A stretch of 64,000 nt of DNA from Algivirga pacifica (GCF_039543525.1 NZ_BAABJX010000057.1:1-64000), one strand, 5' to 3'; counted from the stretch's first letter, positions 1 to 8,688 are shown. Numbers and translations: made by a program. The notes: generated by a model from the letters alone, not told the origin.

Positions 1-50
1 CCTGCTACCAGGATGAAAACCTGGCGTCCTAACCCCTAGACGAACGGAGC
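1..50 (-). tRNA. tRNA-Glu(TTC), partial (3' end outside window)
   Basis: The 5' part of a tRNA-Glu identical to the three complete copies that follow. The anticodon loop TTTTCAT (anticodon TTC) and the D arm are present; the T arm and acceptor 3' strand are cut by the window edge. This is the most distal visible member of a minus-strand array transcribed from the promoter near 407-437. Confidence 0.93.
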
Positions 51-85
51 AGTACCTTTCACCATTTATAGTCCGTGAACAGACT

Positions 86-160
86 TGGCACTCCGTAGGG
101 GATTCGAACCCCTGCTACCAGGATGAAAACCTGGCGTCCTAACCCCTAGACGAACGGAGC
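86..160 (-). tRNA. tRNA-Glu(TTC)
   Basis: A complete 75-nt cloverleaf read on the minus strand. The acceptor GCTCCGT pairs with ACGGAGT, the anticodon stem CCAGG/CCTGG carries loop TTTTCAT (anticodon TTC), the T arm contains GGTTCGAATCC, and CCA is encoded. About 36 nt of conserved spacer separates it from the neighbouring copies. Confidence 0.96.
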
Positions 161-196
161 AGTACCTTTCACCATTTATAGTCCCGTGAATAGACT

Positions 197-271
197 TGGC
201 ACTCCGTAGGGGATTCGAACCCCTGCTACCAGGATGAAAACCTGGCGTCCTAACCCCTAGACGAACGGAGC
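197..271 (-). tRNA. tRNA-Glu(TTC)
   Basis: Second complete copy, identical to its neighbours over the whole tRNA, with encoded CCA. The spacer on either side differs by only a few bases from the other spacers, which points to recent tandem duplication of a unit of about 111 bp. Confidence 0.96.
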
Positions 272-308
272 AGTACCTTTCACCGTTTATAGTCCCGTGA
301 ACAGACTT

Positions 309-383
309 TGGCACTCCGTAGGGGATTCGAACCCCTGCTACCAGGATGAAAACCTGGCGTCCTAACCCCTAGACGAACGGAGC
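309..383 (-). tRNA. tRNA-Glu(TTC), promoter-proximal copy
   Basis: Third complete copy, with encoded CCA, and first to be transcribed. Its 5' end lies about 24 bp from the TACATTTG -7 box. Sequence and anticodon are as in the other copies. Confidence 0.96.
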
Positions 384-406
384 AACGTTTCTCGTTTTTG
401 CGAGTG

Positions 407-437
407 CAAATGTAGTAGGTTCATCTTAAAATACAAA
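407..437 (-). promoter_or_regulatory. Bacteroidota-type promoter of the tRNA-Glu array
   Basis: On the minus strand TTTG (434-437) is followed after exactly 19 bp by TACATTTG (407-414). This matches the Bacteroidota primary sigma consensus TTTG-N19-TAnnTTTG. The same -7 octamer and spacing occur upstream of the tRNA-Thr and tRNA-Tyr/Gly-tuf units in this window. Confidence 0.8.
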
Positions 438-638
438 AGATGATGAGAAAAAAACTATATTTTTTTTTGTCGGCACGAACTTAAGGCCTTGTTATAGGGA
501 AATGTTTCGGACAATATTATTAATTGCATAATTTCAACGATTTTTTTAATTATTTTTGCTGAATATTTAAAATATTTGTCATTCTTCAGATAAAGCAATC
601 AATCAAGGAAGTTAATCTCCTGAAAACATATAGCGGAA

Positions 639-2096
639 ATGGATAAAGCAATCTTAGATAAGTACCAACTGGTTGTTGGTCTCGAAGTACACGCACAATT
701 ACAAACCAAATCAAAGGCCTATGCCTCAGACTCTACAGAGTTTGGGCAATTGCCAAATACCAACATCAGTGTGATCACCCTTGCACATCCAGGGGCATTA
801 CCTAAAATCAATAAGACTGTAGTAGAATATGCGATTAAGATGGGACTCGCTTGTCATTCAGACATTACCCGTTACAACATCTATGACCGTAAGAACTACT
901 TCTACCCTGACCTTCCTAAAGGGTATCAGGTAACTCAGGATAAAACACCTATCTGTGATGGTGGGTACGTTGAAGTCGCACCGAAAAATGGAGAGCGTCG
1001 CAAGATTCGTCTGAACCGTATCCATATGGAAGAAGATGCGGGTAAATCAATGCACCTTGAAGGAGAAACAGAAACCCTGGTTGACTTGAACCGTGCAGGG
1101 GTAGCACTTATCGAGATTGTATCTGAGCCGGATATCCGTACCTCTGAAGAAGCGTATTCTTTCCTAACAGAAGTTCGTAAGTTGGTAAGATATTTGGACA
1201 TCTGTGACGGTAACATGGAAGAAGGTTCCCTTCGTTGTGATGCCAACATTTCTGTGATGCTTAAAGGAGCTACAGAGTACGGTAAGAAAGTGGAGGTAAA
1301 AAACATGAACTCCATGCGTAACGTACAGCGTGCTATTGAGCACGAGATGGAACGTCAGATAGAGATTCTGGAAAATGGAGGTACTATTGACTCTGAAACT
1401 AGAACATTTAACGCTGTAGATGGTTCTACTGCTGGAATGCGTAGCAAGGAGTCCTTGAACGATTATCGTTACTTCCCTGAGCCAGACCTTCCTCCTTTGA
1501 TCGTTGAAAAGGAATGGGTAGATACTATTCGTGCTTCTATGCCAAGTCTTCCGGCAGACCTATTCAAGAAGTTCACAGAAGAATTCAAGCTTCCTGAGTA
1601 CGATGCGCAAGTATTGACTGATCGCAAGGGAGTAGCTCTATTCTTTGAAGAGCTTTGTACGAAGACCAGCAACTATAAGGCCGCTTCCAACTGGGTAATG
1701 GGACCTGTAAAATCTTACTTGAATGAGTTGACTTTACATATGGCACAATTCCCATTATCAACGGATAAAATTGCGGAACTTATCCACTTGGTAGAAGATA
1801 ACAAAGTCAGCTTTGCAATCGCGTCTAAGCAGTTGTTCCCTAAGTTGATTGAGCACCCAGAAAGAAATGCTGAAGAGCTAGCGAAAGAACTTGACCTTAT
1901 TCACGAGAGCAATGATGATGCGATCATTCCAATGATTGAGGAAGTGATCAATAAATTCCCTGACAAAGTAGCGGCTTATAAAGCCGGTAAGAAAAACCTA
2001 CTAGGTATGTTCATGGGAGAAGTAATGAAAATGACCAAAGGGAAAGTTGATCCGAAAAAAGCGAACCAGCTGATTCGAGAAATACTTGAAAAATAA
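639..2096 (+). CDS. gatB: Aspartyl/glutamyl-tRNA(Asn/Gln) amidotransferase subunit B
   Basis: Subunit B of the GatCAB amidotransferase, which converts misacylated Glu-tRNA(Gln) or Asp-tRNA(Asn) to Gln- or Asn-tRNA in the cytoplasm. The 485-aa length is normal for the family. Visible signatures are GLEVHAQL near residue 14, the NYFYPDLPKGYQ segment near residue 86 and EEGSLRCDANISV near residue 194 (catalytic core), with the YqeY-like tRNA-binding tail from about residue 335 to the end. The ATG at 639 starts directly at the conserved N-terminus. gatA and gatC are not in the window, so the complex is encoded at scattered loci. A terminator hairpin follows the stop codon. The adjacent tRNA-Glu array encodes a substrate-type tRNA, but that adjacency may be coincidental. 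Confidence 0.97.
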   Translation: MDKAILDKYQLVVGLEVHAQLQTKSKAYASDSTEFGQLPNTNISVITLAHPGALPKINKTVVEYAIKMGLACHSDITRYNIYDRKNYFYPDLPKGYQVTQDKTPICDGGYVEVAPKNGERRKIRLNRIHMEEDAGKSMHLEGETETLVDLNRAGVALIEIVSEPDIRTSEEAYSFLTEVRKLVRYLDICDGNMEEGSLRCDANISVMLKGATEYGKKVEVKNMNSMRNVQRAIEHEMERQIEILENGGTIDSETRTFNAVDGSTAGMRSKESLNDYRYFPEPDLPPLIVEKEWVDTIRASMPSLPADLFKKFTEEFKLPEYDAQVLTDRKGVALFFEELCTKTSNYKAASNWVMGPVKSYLNELTLHMAQFPLSTDKIAELIHLVEDNKVSFAIASKQLFPKLIEHPERNAEELAKELDLIHESNDDAIIPMIEEVINKFPDKVAAYKAGKKNLLGMFMGEVMKMTKGKVDPKKANQLIREILEK

Positions 2097-2108
2097 ATTA
2101 TCCTAAAA

Positions 2109-2137
2109 GGCTGCCCTTCATCTGGCAGTCTTTTTTT
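2109..2137 (+). terminator. Rho-independent terminator after gatB
   Basis: Stem GGCTGCC/GGCAGTC (one G-T wobble) with a 7-8 nt loop, followed by seven T. It lies 12 bp after the gatB stop codon. Confidence 0.8.
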
Positions 2138-2163
2138 ACAAGATTACTAGACAAACACTTATT

Positions 2164-3258
2164 ATGAAGAAATTACTAATCATCCTATTGAGCATCGGTC
2201 TTTTCTCAGCTTGTAAAGAGGCTAAAAAAGAAGCGAAAGACGTTCAATTCCCTATAGAGATTACTCTTAAAGGCACTACTACCACTCCTGAAGAGAACAA
2301 TACGATTTCTATTATGATCCCAGAAAGTGGAGAAGAAATTGCTAACTTTGAGGTTGGAAAAGATGGTAAGTTCAGCCAAAAAATCACGGTTCCTTCCCCT
2401 AATCTATACCGTGTCAATGTATTCAATCAAAAAGGAGCGATCATCATTCTTGACCATGAAAATGCAACAATAAGCTACCAGCCTGAGCAAGACTACTATA
2501 CGGTAGGTGGTTCTGACCAAAACAAAATATTGGCAGAATACCTGGATATCTACTATGAAAAGCAGCAGGAAAGAAATGAGCTGGAAGAAGAGATGCAGAC
2601 TAATCAGGACGAAATGGCAGTACGTCAAAAAATCGATGCTTACCTGAATAAAGCTCAGACAGACTTAATGGCTTTTGCTAGAAAATACCCTTCTTCATTG
2701 ACCAACCTAATCATTCTAGAGCAAATTGGAATGGGTGAAAACGTAGAACTGGCTGATTCTATACAAACAGCCTTAGCCGATGCTTACCCTAACCACAGCG
2801 GCATTCAAGAGCTAGGCAAGCATATTGAAGGACTAAAAGCTACAGCGATTGGTAGCACAGTTCCTGATATCACACTACCTAACCCAGACGGAAAAGAATT
2901 GAAGCTTTCTGATCTAAGAGGAAAAGTAGTTATGATTGACTTCTGGGCATCATGGTGTCAACCTTGTCGTCTAGAAAACCCTAATGTGGTAGAAGCTTAT
3001 AAGCAATACAACGACAAAGGTTTTGAGGTATTTAGTGTTTCTTTGGACCAAAACGAGGATAAGTGGAAAGAAGCAATCAAAGAAGATAACCTTCTTTGGA
3101 ACAACCACGTGATTGACCTTGAAAATATAGCTGGAAGTGCTTATAACGTAATGACTATTCCTTCTACTTTCTTGATTGATGCAGAAGGTAAAATTATTGC
3201 GAAAAACCTTAGAGGACCTGCGCTGGAAGAAAAACTGGCAGAGGTACTGGGAGAGTAA
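2164..3258 (+). CDS. TlpA-family lipoprotein: DUF4369-like domain plus thioredoxin domain
   Basis: Predicted envelope thiol:disulfide oxidoreductase of 364 aa. The N-terminus is a lipoprotein signal with lipobox FSAC (Cys17). Residues 25-125 look like the beta-rich DUF4369 domain common in Bacteroidota, followed by a helical linker with acidic, glutamate-rich stretches. Residues 228-364 form an AhpC/TSA-thioredoxin fold with the motif WASWCQPCR (Cys265, Cys268) and the cis-proline region TIPSTF. Proteins of this architecture sit in the periplasm or on the outer membrane and reduce disulfides, for example during cytochrome c maturation; the substrate here is unknown. It is monocistronic between the gatB terminator and a heptanucleotide repeat array that begins 3 bp after its stop. 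Confidence 0.9.
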   Translation: MKKLLIILLSIGLFSACKEAKKEAKDVQFPIEITLKGTTTTPEENNTISIMIPESGEEIANFEVGKDGKFSQKITVPSPNLYRVNVFNQKGAIIILDHENATISYQPEQDYYTVGGSDQNKILAEYLDIYYEKQQERNELEEEMQTNQDEMAVRQKIDAYLNKAQTDLMAFARKYPSSLTNLIILEQIGMGENVELADSIQTALADAYPNHSGIQELGKHIEGLKATAIGSTVPDITLPNPDGKELKLSDLRGKVVMIDFWASWCQPCRLENPNVVEAYKQYNDKGFEVFSVSLDQNEDKWKEAIKEDNLLWNNHVIDLENIAGSAYNVMTIPSTFLIDAEGKIIAKNLRGPALEEKLAEVLGE

Positions 3259-3260
3259 TT

Positions 3261-3430
3261 AGGATGAAGGATGAAGGATGAAGGATGAAGGATGAAGGAT
3301 GAAGGATGAAGGATGAAGGATGAAGGATGAAGGAAAATAATCGTTTCATATAAAACGTACAATCCTTTCTCCTTTCTCCTTTCTCCTTTCTCCTTTCTCC
3401 TTTCTCCTTTCTCCTTTCTCCTTTCTCCTT
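3261..3430. repeat. Two heptanucleotide arrays: GGATGAA x ~10 and CTTTCTC x ~9.5
   Basis: Positions 3262-3333 are about ten perfect tandem copies of GGATGAA. After a 30-bp AT-rich spacer, 3364-3430 holds about 9.5 perfect copies of CTTTCTC. The arrays fill the junction between two convergent genes. Purines dominate one array and pyrimidines the other, so partial hairpin pairing is possible, but the two units are not exact complements. Copy number should vary between strains. Confidence 0.95.
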
Positions 3431-3442
3431 CAACACTAAGAT

Positions 3443-4555
3443 CTACTGGAATACGATGCAAACTGGCTGAGAGCAATACATCTCTGAGATGTACGTTAAC
3501 ATTCCCGTTTTCTCCTCTCTCTTGAATACAGTAATATTATCAGAACGTTGATTAGCGACTAATAAAAATTTACCATCAGGAGACAACTCAAAGTGTCTTG
3601 GCCAATCTCCTTTCACTTCTGTATGTTGCACAAGACTTAACACTCCTGTCTGTTGGTCAATCTGAAATACAGCAATACTATTGTGCCCCCTATTTGAAGC
3701 ATATAAATATTTTCCATCATCTGAAATGCGAATGTGAGCACAATAATTCTCCCCCTCAAAATCCATTGGCAATGTGGAGATAGAAGCCATTACCTCATAA
3801 GGTTTTACACCTCCTTTCACTACCGTTGTAATTGTAGAATTCAACTCATTGATCACATATAACCATTTTTGATTTGGGTGAAAGGCCATATGTCGGGGAC
3901 CGGCACCTTCTGCCATTGGCAATCTAAAAGTACCCTCATCTTTAAAGGTTCCATTTTCTATTTCAGTAAACCATACTTCATTCGTTCCTAAGTCAGCTGA
4001 CACCACAGATTTCCACTCAGCAGCAAACTGAACCGAATGCGCATGTGGTCCTTCCTGACGGTCCGTAGTTCCTTTCCCTGTATGTTGCGCCGTATCGATC
4101 AAAGCTGAAAGTTTACCCGCTTCCAGTTGTAAGTACCCAATATTCCCTCCAGAATAATTAGCAACAAATACTCCTCCTACAGAATCCACTGATACATAAC
4201 AAGGATGAGCACCTCCGGTTTTACTACGATTCACTAAGGCCAAGGTATCTTTCAATATGGCATAACTCTCTATAGTACCTGTCCCTTTCTCATCAATTTC
4301 ATTTACAGCTAATAGAAATTCTTTATCCTTCGACAACGCCAAAAAAGAAGGGCTTTGAGTAGTCACCATTAACTTACTACTTACCATACCACCGTCCGTA
4401 TCCATGGAGTACTGATAGATTCCTTTACTTTCTTTATCCGTATACGTCCCTACCCAAAACTGATAAGGTTCTTTTTCTTGCTCCTGAGCTCCTTTTTGTT
4501 GACACCCGGTAAATGCCAGACCAATAAGAAATAGTAAAAGTGGTCTTAATTTCAT
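3443..4555 (-). CDS. Lactonase-family beta-propeller lipoprotein (6-phosphogluconolactonase type)
   Basis: A 370-aa protein of the lactonase/YbhE (PF10282) family, a seven-bladed propeller whose best-known members hydrolyse 6-phosphogluconolactone. I start it at the ATG at 4555, which gives MKLRPLLLFLIGLAFTGC, a clear lipoprotein signal ending in lipobox FTGC; an upstream in-frame start would put 20 odd residues before it. Family features include FWVGTYT near the N-terminus, PHAHSVQF in the middle, GAGPRHMAFHPN, and DWPRHFELSPDGKFLLVANQ near the C-terminus. Export as a lipoprotein argues against a simple cytoplasmic pentose phosphate role, so the substrate is open. It converges on the TlpA-like gene and is divergent from recD2. 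Confidence 0.88.
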   Translation of the reverse strand: MKLRPLLLFLIGLAFTGCQQKGAQEQEKEPYQFWVGTYTDKESKGIYQYSMDTDGGMVSSKLMVTTQSPSFLALSKDKEFLLAVNEIDEKGTGTIESYAILKDTLALVNRSKTGGAHPCYVSVDSVGGVFVANYSGGNIGYLQLEAGKLSALIDTAQHTGKGTTDRQEGPHAHSVQFAAEWKSVVSADLGTNEVWFTEIENGTFKDEGTFRLPMAEGAGPRHMAFHPNQKWLYVINELNSTITTVVKGGVKPYEVMASISTLPMDFEGENYCAHIRISDDGKYLYASNRGHNSIAVFQIDQQTGVLSLVQHTEVKGDWPRHFELSPDGKFLLVANQRSDNITVFKREEKTGMLTYISEMYCSQPVCIVFQ

Positions 4556-5024
4556 ACTATAATAAATGGTTTGAATTTTATTTATAAGTTCAATTGTCAA
4601 ATTATGAATCAGCATACAACATATAAAAATCTAAAGAAATAATTCGATTATTTTGTATCATAGGATGACGATAAGGATTAATATGACCTTCGTACAATGG
4701 TCTTGTGTACAATAGAGTATTGTACAAGACTATATTTAGGGTACCCACAAGAGGAACCTTATTTATTACCTCGTGGACTGAACGTCAAGTAAACTTATAG
4801 TTAAGTGTTACCTTTAAGGGGTTTAAGGAAGAAGGATAAAGGATTATTATCGATTGGTTCCTATTCTTTTATCCTTCTTCCTTCCTCCTTTATCCATTTG
4901 GAAGTAGTCCCTTTATTTCTATCAGAAAACTTAGTGTTTAGACCACTTAGTATCTTTTACTATTGTTCGGGTACCCACAAGGGACACCCTTACTTATTAC
5001 CTTTTACCTCTTACTTTTTATAAT
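4556..5024. repeat. 469-bp divergent spacer: inverted repeats and a duplicated GGGTACCCACAAG motif
   Basis: No gene is seen here. It holds an imperfect inverted repeat (4700-4714 with 4718-4730, core TTGTACAATA), GGGTACCCACAAG at about 4739, a 16-bp perfect inverted repeat AAGGAAGAAGGATAAA (4825-4840) with its complement at 4868-4883, and a second GGGTACCCACAAG at about 4970, followed again by a TTAnTTATTACC block. The TTTATCC/TTCTTCC and TTATTAC/CTTTTAC stretches show a 7-nt period. Promoters for both flanking genes must lie here, but I cannot assign them. Confidence 0.75.
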
Positions 5025-7550
5025 GTGGAACAGTTAACAGGCATCGTACAAAGAGTTACCTTTCATAGTGAAGAAACGGGTTGGTCGGTATTGAGAGTAT
5101 CCCCCCTGGATCGCCCTTCTGAGCAAATTACCGTGACCGTCCATCAGGCCAAGATATTCGCAGGAGCTACAATTTGCTTTGAGGGAGAGTGGACGCACCA
5201 CCCCAAATACGGAGAGCAATTTAAAGCAACTCAAACAACCGAGAAAAAACCTGCCAGCAGTTCTGCATTAGAGAAATATATTGGCTCTGGATTGATCTAT
5301 GGCGTAGGTCCCAAGACAGCCAAGAAAATTGTACAGCATTTCGGAGCAGACACCCTCCGTATCTTTGAAGAAGAAATCCACCGACTGACAGAAGTCAGTG
5401 GTATTGCCAGAGCCAAGCTAGTACAGATCAAAGAAGCCTGGGAAGAACACCGAAATATTCGGGATGTGATGATGTTTCTCCAAGAGCATGGGATCAGCAC
5501 CTTATTTGCTGTAAAGATCTTCCAACAATACGGAGTCAAATCCATTGAAATTGTTAGCAGTAACCCTTATCAGCTCTCCCGTGATATTTATGGAATTGGT
5601 TTTTTCTCTGCCGACAAGGTAGCCCTAAGTATGGGCTTTGCAAAAGACAGCCCAGAGCGTATTGCGGCTGCTATCAAGCATGTACTGAGTAGTAGCCGAG
5701 AAGAAGGGCACTGTTATCTTACCCTGCCACAGGTCATCAAAGGAGTGCAGGAATTACTTAAAGAAGACTATGAAGACTTGGTCATTCAACTACTCAGAAC
5801 CTTGGAAGAGGCCAATGAGCTTCGTACAAGGGTGGTAAAGGAAGCCGCTGAAAATATTACCTGCTATTATTCCAAGTCTCTGTTTTACGATGAAGCCTAT
5901 ACCGCCGATAAAACCAAGGTACTATGTAAGCAAACAGTCAATGCAGATGATAGTCGTATACGTAACTGGCTGGACCGCTACAACCATCAACAACCTTTCC
6001 CGCTTAGTGATGAACAGTATGAAGCTGTCGCTCAGATTGTACAACACAATATGAGTATCCTGACAGGAGGCCCCGGCTGTGGTAAGACTACTACCACCAA
6101 AACCCTAGTAAAGCTGATCCTTGCGATGGGCAAAAAAGTATTGCTGGCAGCCCCTACAGGAAGAGCGGCACAACGAATGGGAGAAGTTATTGGTATGGAA
6201 GCAAAAACCATTCACCGCCTATTGGAATGGAACCCAGCACAAGGTGCTTTTACCAAAGGAGAAGAAGATCCTTTGGTGGCTGATTTTGTCATTATTGATG
6301 AGTGCTCCATGCTAGATATTTCCCTAACGGCCTCTCTATTAAAAGCCATTCCGGAACGCACACAGTTACTGATGATAGGCGATGTGGATCAGTTGCCATC
6401 CGTAGGAGCAGGGAATGTACTTAAAGACCTAATTGACAGCAAAGCAGTCCCATGTTTTGCCCTGACTAAAGTTTTCCGTCAGGCACAGGAAAGCTTGATC
6501 ATCTCCAATGCCCATATGATCAACCAAGGGCGTACTCCTAAAGTAGAGTCTCCTATCCATACCCCTACGGCATGGAACGACGGAACAGATTGCTTATTCG
6601 TAGACAGTGAAGAAGCTACGGCAGAGCAAAGTAAATTTATCCACAAGATTAGTAAAACGCTCAAGGATACGGCGGATACCGGAAATATCACGGTACTGGA
6701 AGAGGAACCTGGCACCTATAAAACTGTAGACGCTGACCGCAATTACTATATGGAGGATATTTCTGAAGAAGAATTACAACAACTCCGTTATCAGGGGCAT
6801 AAAGCTTATACCTTTACGATCCCTCAGCGTTTTATGAACGCCAACGTACAGCAATTGCTACACTCCAAAGACGATGCCTCTGCCTTAAAAACAATACTAG
6901 GCAATATCCACCCTTGGTCTACCTTGCATTATGGGTTTACCGCTTCGGAAATGGTCCTGCGCCTCTATCAGCATACAATCGCCCAGAAAGTCAATCCAGA
7001 CTGGGAAATACAGATTCTCTCCCCTATGACCCGAGGAAGTATGGGAACCCGTAACCTCAATACCCTGATTCAAGAAGCCTATAATCCCCTTGGAGAAGGA
7101 AAAAGAGAACTAAAAATAGGTGACCGTATCTATCGGGAAGGAGACCGTGTCATCCAAAAAAGAAATAACTATGATTTGGAAGTCTTCAATGGAGATATTG
7201 GCAAAATCCTCCATGCCGATACTCAGGATTTTGAACTAACCGTAATCTTTGGTAAAGGACTGGATGAACGCTTGGTGACTTACAAAAAAGATAACCTAAT
7301 TGAACTGGACCTTGCCTATGCGATTACCATACATAAATCACAAGGTTCTGAGTTTGATGCCGTCATTATCCCTGTCGTAACCCAACACTTTACAATGCTT
7401 TACCGCAACCTGATCTATACCGGACTCACTCGGGCCAAGAAAATGGCCGTATTTGTCGGTACTAGAAAAGCATTAGGTATAGCCGTGAGGAATGTGGATA
7501 ACAGGAAACGACAGACAATGCTGAGAGAGTTGTTAGGGATTAGGGATTAG
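5025..7550 (+). CDS. recD2: RecD2-type ATP-dependent 5'-3' DNA helicase
   Basis: SF1B helicase of 841 aa, involved in DNA repair rather than in a RecBCD complex. The N-terminus (LTGIVQRVTFHSEETGWSV) is the RecD2 OB-like domain, followed by a helix-hairpin-helix region (about 85-200), Walker A GGPGCGKTTT at about 348, Walker B IIDECSM at about 423 and the C-terminal 2A region with AITIHKSQGSEFD at about 765. The start is GTG at 5025, because the conserved domain begins at once. RecD2 proteins usually run about 720-800 aa; the excess here maps to roughly residues 495-620, an acidic low-similarity insertion between helicase motifs. The last codons (GIRD-stop) lie inside a GGGATTA heptamer repeat. 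Confidence 0.93.
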   Translation: MEQLTGIVQRVTFHSEETGWSVLRVSPLDRPSEQITVTVHQAKIFAGATICFEGEWTHHPKYGEQFKATQTTEKKPASSSALEKYIGSGLIYGVGPKTAKKIVQHFGADTLRIFEEEIHRLTEVSGIARAKLVQIKEAWEEHRNIRDVMMFLQEHGISTLFAVKIFQQYGVKSIEIVSSNPYQLSRDIYGIGFFSADKVALSMGFAKDSPERIAAAIKHVLSSSREEGHCYLTLPQVIKGVQELLKEDYEDLVIQLLRTLEEANELRTRVVKEAAENITCYYSKSLFYDEAYTADKTKVLCKQTVNADDSRIRNWLDRYNHQQPFPLSDEQYEAVAQIVQHNMSILTGGPGCGKTTTTKTLVKLILAMGKKVLLAAPTGRAAQRMGEVIGMEAKTIHRLLEWNPAQGAFTKGEEDPLVADFVIIDECSMLDISLTASLLKAIPERTQLLMIGDVDQLPSVGAGNVLKDLIDSKAVPCFALTKVFRQAQESLIISNAHMINQGRTPKVESPIHTPTAWNDGTDCLFVDSEEATAEQSKFIHKISKTLKDTADTGNITVLEEEPGTYKTVDADRNYYMEDISEEELQQLRYQGHKAYTFTIPQRFMNANVQQLLHSKDDASALKTILGNIHPWSTLHYGFTASEMVLRLYQHTIAQKVNPDWEIQILSPMTRGSMGTRNLNTLIQEAYNPLGEGKRELKIGDRIYREGDRVIQKRNNYDLEVFNGDIGKILHADTQDFELTVIFGKGLDERLVTYKKDNLIELDLAYAITIHKSQGSEFDAVIIPVVTQHFTMLYRNLIYTGLTRAKKMAVFVGTRKALGIAVRNVDNRKRQTMLRELLGIRD

Positions 7551-7817
7551 GGGTTAGTCCTTTTTCTGGTTAAAGAGTTCAGATTTTATCGACCTGTACA
7601 CTATAGGGAAACCCTGTACTATAGTAGTTAAGATTGAAGCTGTCGCATGATGTCAGTTTATTGTTTATCGGTTATCGCTTATTGTTTATAAACGATAACC
7701 GATAAACAATAAGCTGTATATTATTCCTCAGACAGCGACAAGATTAACCTGAAGTACTATATCACAGATAAAATCGCTCTTTGACCTTACGCTATCACCA
7801 ACAACTTACCCCTAACC
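7534..7817. repeat. Nested long inverted repeat with heptamer units in a convergent junction
   Basis: The core is a 20-bp perfect inverted repeat (7658-7677 with 7693-7712) made of TTATTGT/TTATCGG/TTATCGC heptamers. Outside it, GATTTTATC with AAAGAG (about 7573-7590) pairs with GATAAAATC and CTCTTT (about 7767-7783), and imperfectly matching GCTGTC/GACAGC segments lie between. At the rim GGGATTAGGGATTAGGGGTTAG overlaps the recD2 stop, and TTACCCCTAACC lies at about 7806. The whole recD2-LysR junction can therefore fold back on itself. Confidence 0.85.
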
Positions 7818-7819
7818 AC

Positions 7820-8659
7820 TCAATAAAGAAACTTCTCCAACCCTTTACTCACGTGTTCCTTATTCCATAAGAAGTATATCGGCCTATTTAGAGAAATCCC
7901 ATTTACTGGAATATACTTGATCCCCGGATAAGGTTGAGGAGAGGTAGGAATTAAAGACATTCCAACTCCTGAAGCTATCAATGCTTTGGCTACATCATCG
8001 CTATTGGCCTGAAAGATAAAATTAGGGGTAACCCCAGACTGCTGAAAAATACCGTCCACTTCATTGAAGAAGGCGCAATTATGACGTTTAATCATATTTG
8101 CTCCATCCAGTACATTCAAGGAAATTTTTTTCTCTTTGGCTAATGGATGATGTTCAGGGACTCCTAAGAATAAAGGATCTTCTCTTAACAAACGAACTTC
8201 CACTAAAGGGTCTTTTGAAATACAGGTTTTGGTAAATATTCCATGGATTTCATGTCGCTTTAGTGCGTCTAATAGTTCCTCTAAACTTCCTTCCGTAATT
8301 TCTATCTGATACTGTGTGTGAATCTCCTGAAAACGTTTTAACTCCGAGGTAATCGTACTGAAATCCAATTCATTTACCACTCCTATCTTTAATATCTTCT
8401 CCTCCTGATTGGTGAAGGTGGTCTCCATATCACTCCACAGAGTCAGAAGTTGTTTTGCCTTGGGTAGTAACTGCTTCCCCTCATAAGTCAGCGTAACCTG
8501 TTTTTTATCCCGTACAAATAACTGACAATTGACCTGTTCTTCCAGCTTTTTAATTCCAGTGGAAAATGCCGATTGTACTACATGCATCTTTTCTGCCGCT
8601 TTTGTGAAGTTGCCTGTTTCTGAAAGTGCTACAAAGTATTTTACAAACTGCAGATTCAT
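7820..8659 (-). CDS. LysR-family transcriptional regulator
   Basis: A 279-aa LysR-type regulator. Residues 1-60 carry the winged helix-turn-helix (NLQFVKYFVALSETGNFTKA, then QSAFSTGIKKLEEQ), and residues 85-279 the periplasmic-binding-protein-like effector domain (LKIGVVNELD onward). The gene is divergent from a quinone-reductase-type flavoprotein gene with 129 bp between start codons. A 19-bp palindrome sits in that spacer. In this arrangement the regulator usually controls the divergent gene and itself, so redox or quinone response is a reasonable inference. Length and domain order are normal. Confidence 0.93.
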   Translation of the reverse strand: MNLQFVKYFVALSETGNFTKAAEKMHVVQSAFSTGIKKLEEQVNCQLFVRDKKQVTLTYEGKQLLPKAKQLLTLWSDMETTFTNQEEKILKIGVVNELDFSTITSELKRFQEIHTQYQIEITEGSLEELLDALKRHEIHGIFTKTCISKDPLVEVRLLREDPLFLGVPEHHPLAKEKKISLNVLDGANMIKRHNCAFFNEVDGIFQQSGVTPNFIFQANSDDVAKALIASGVGMSLIPTSPQPYPGIKYIPVNGISLNRPIYFLWNKEHVSKGLEKFLY

Positions 8660-8669
8660 GATCTATATT

Positions 8670-8688
8670 TTAGATTAACACTATCTAA
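8670..8688. promoter_or_regulatory. Candidate LysR operator palindrome
   Basis: TTAGAT-N7-ATCTAA lies between the divergent LysR and MdaB-like genes, close to the LysR start. It is the only strong dyad in the spacer. The T-N11-A core typical of LysR sites is not exactly centred, so this is an inference from position and symmetry. Confidence 0.45.

Noticed and set aside
66..314. Open frame through the tRNA-Glu array on the minus strand
   Set aside because: It only reads the tRNA repeat, and its amino acid repeats follow the 111-bp unit. It is not a protein gene.
3141..3476. Minus-strand open frames encoding RRKEKGE and FILHPSS repeats
   Set aside because: They translate the CTTTCTC and GGATGAA heptamer arrays in different phases and overlap the TlpA-like gene.
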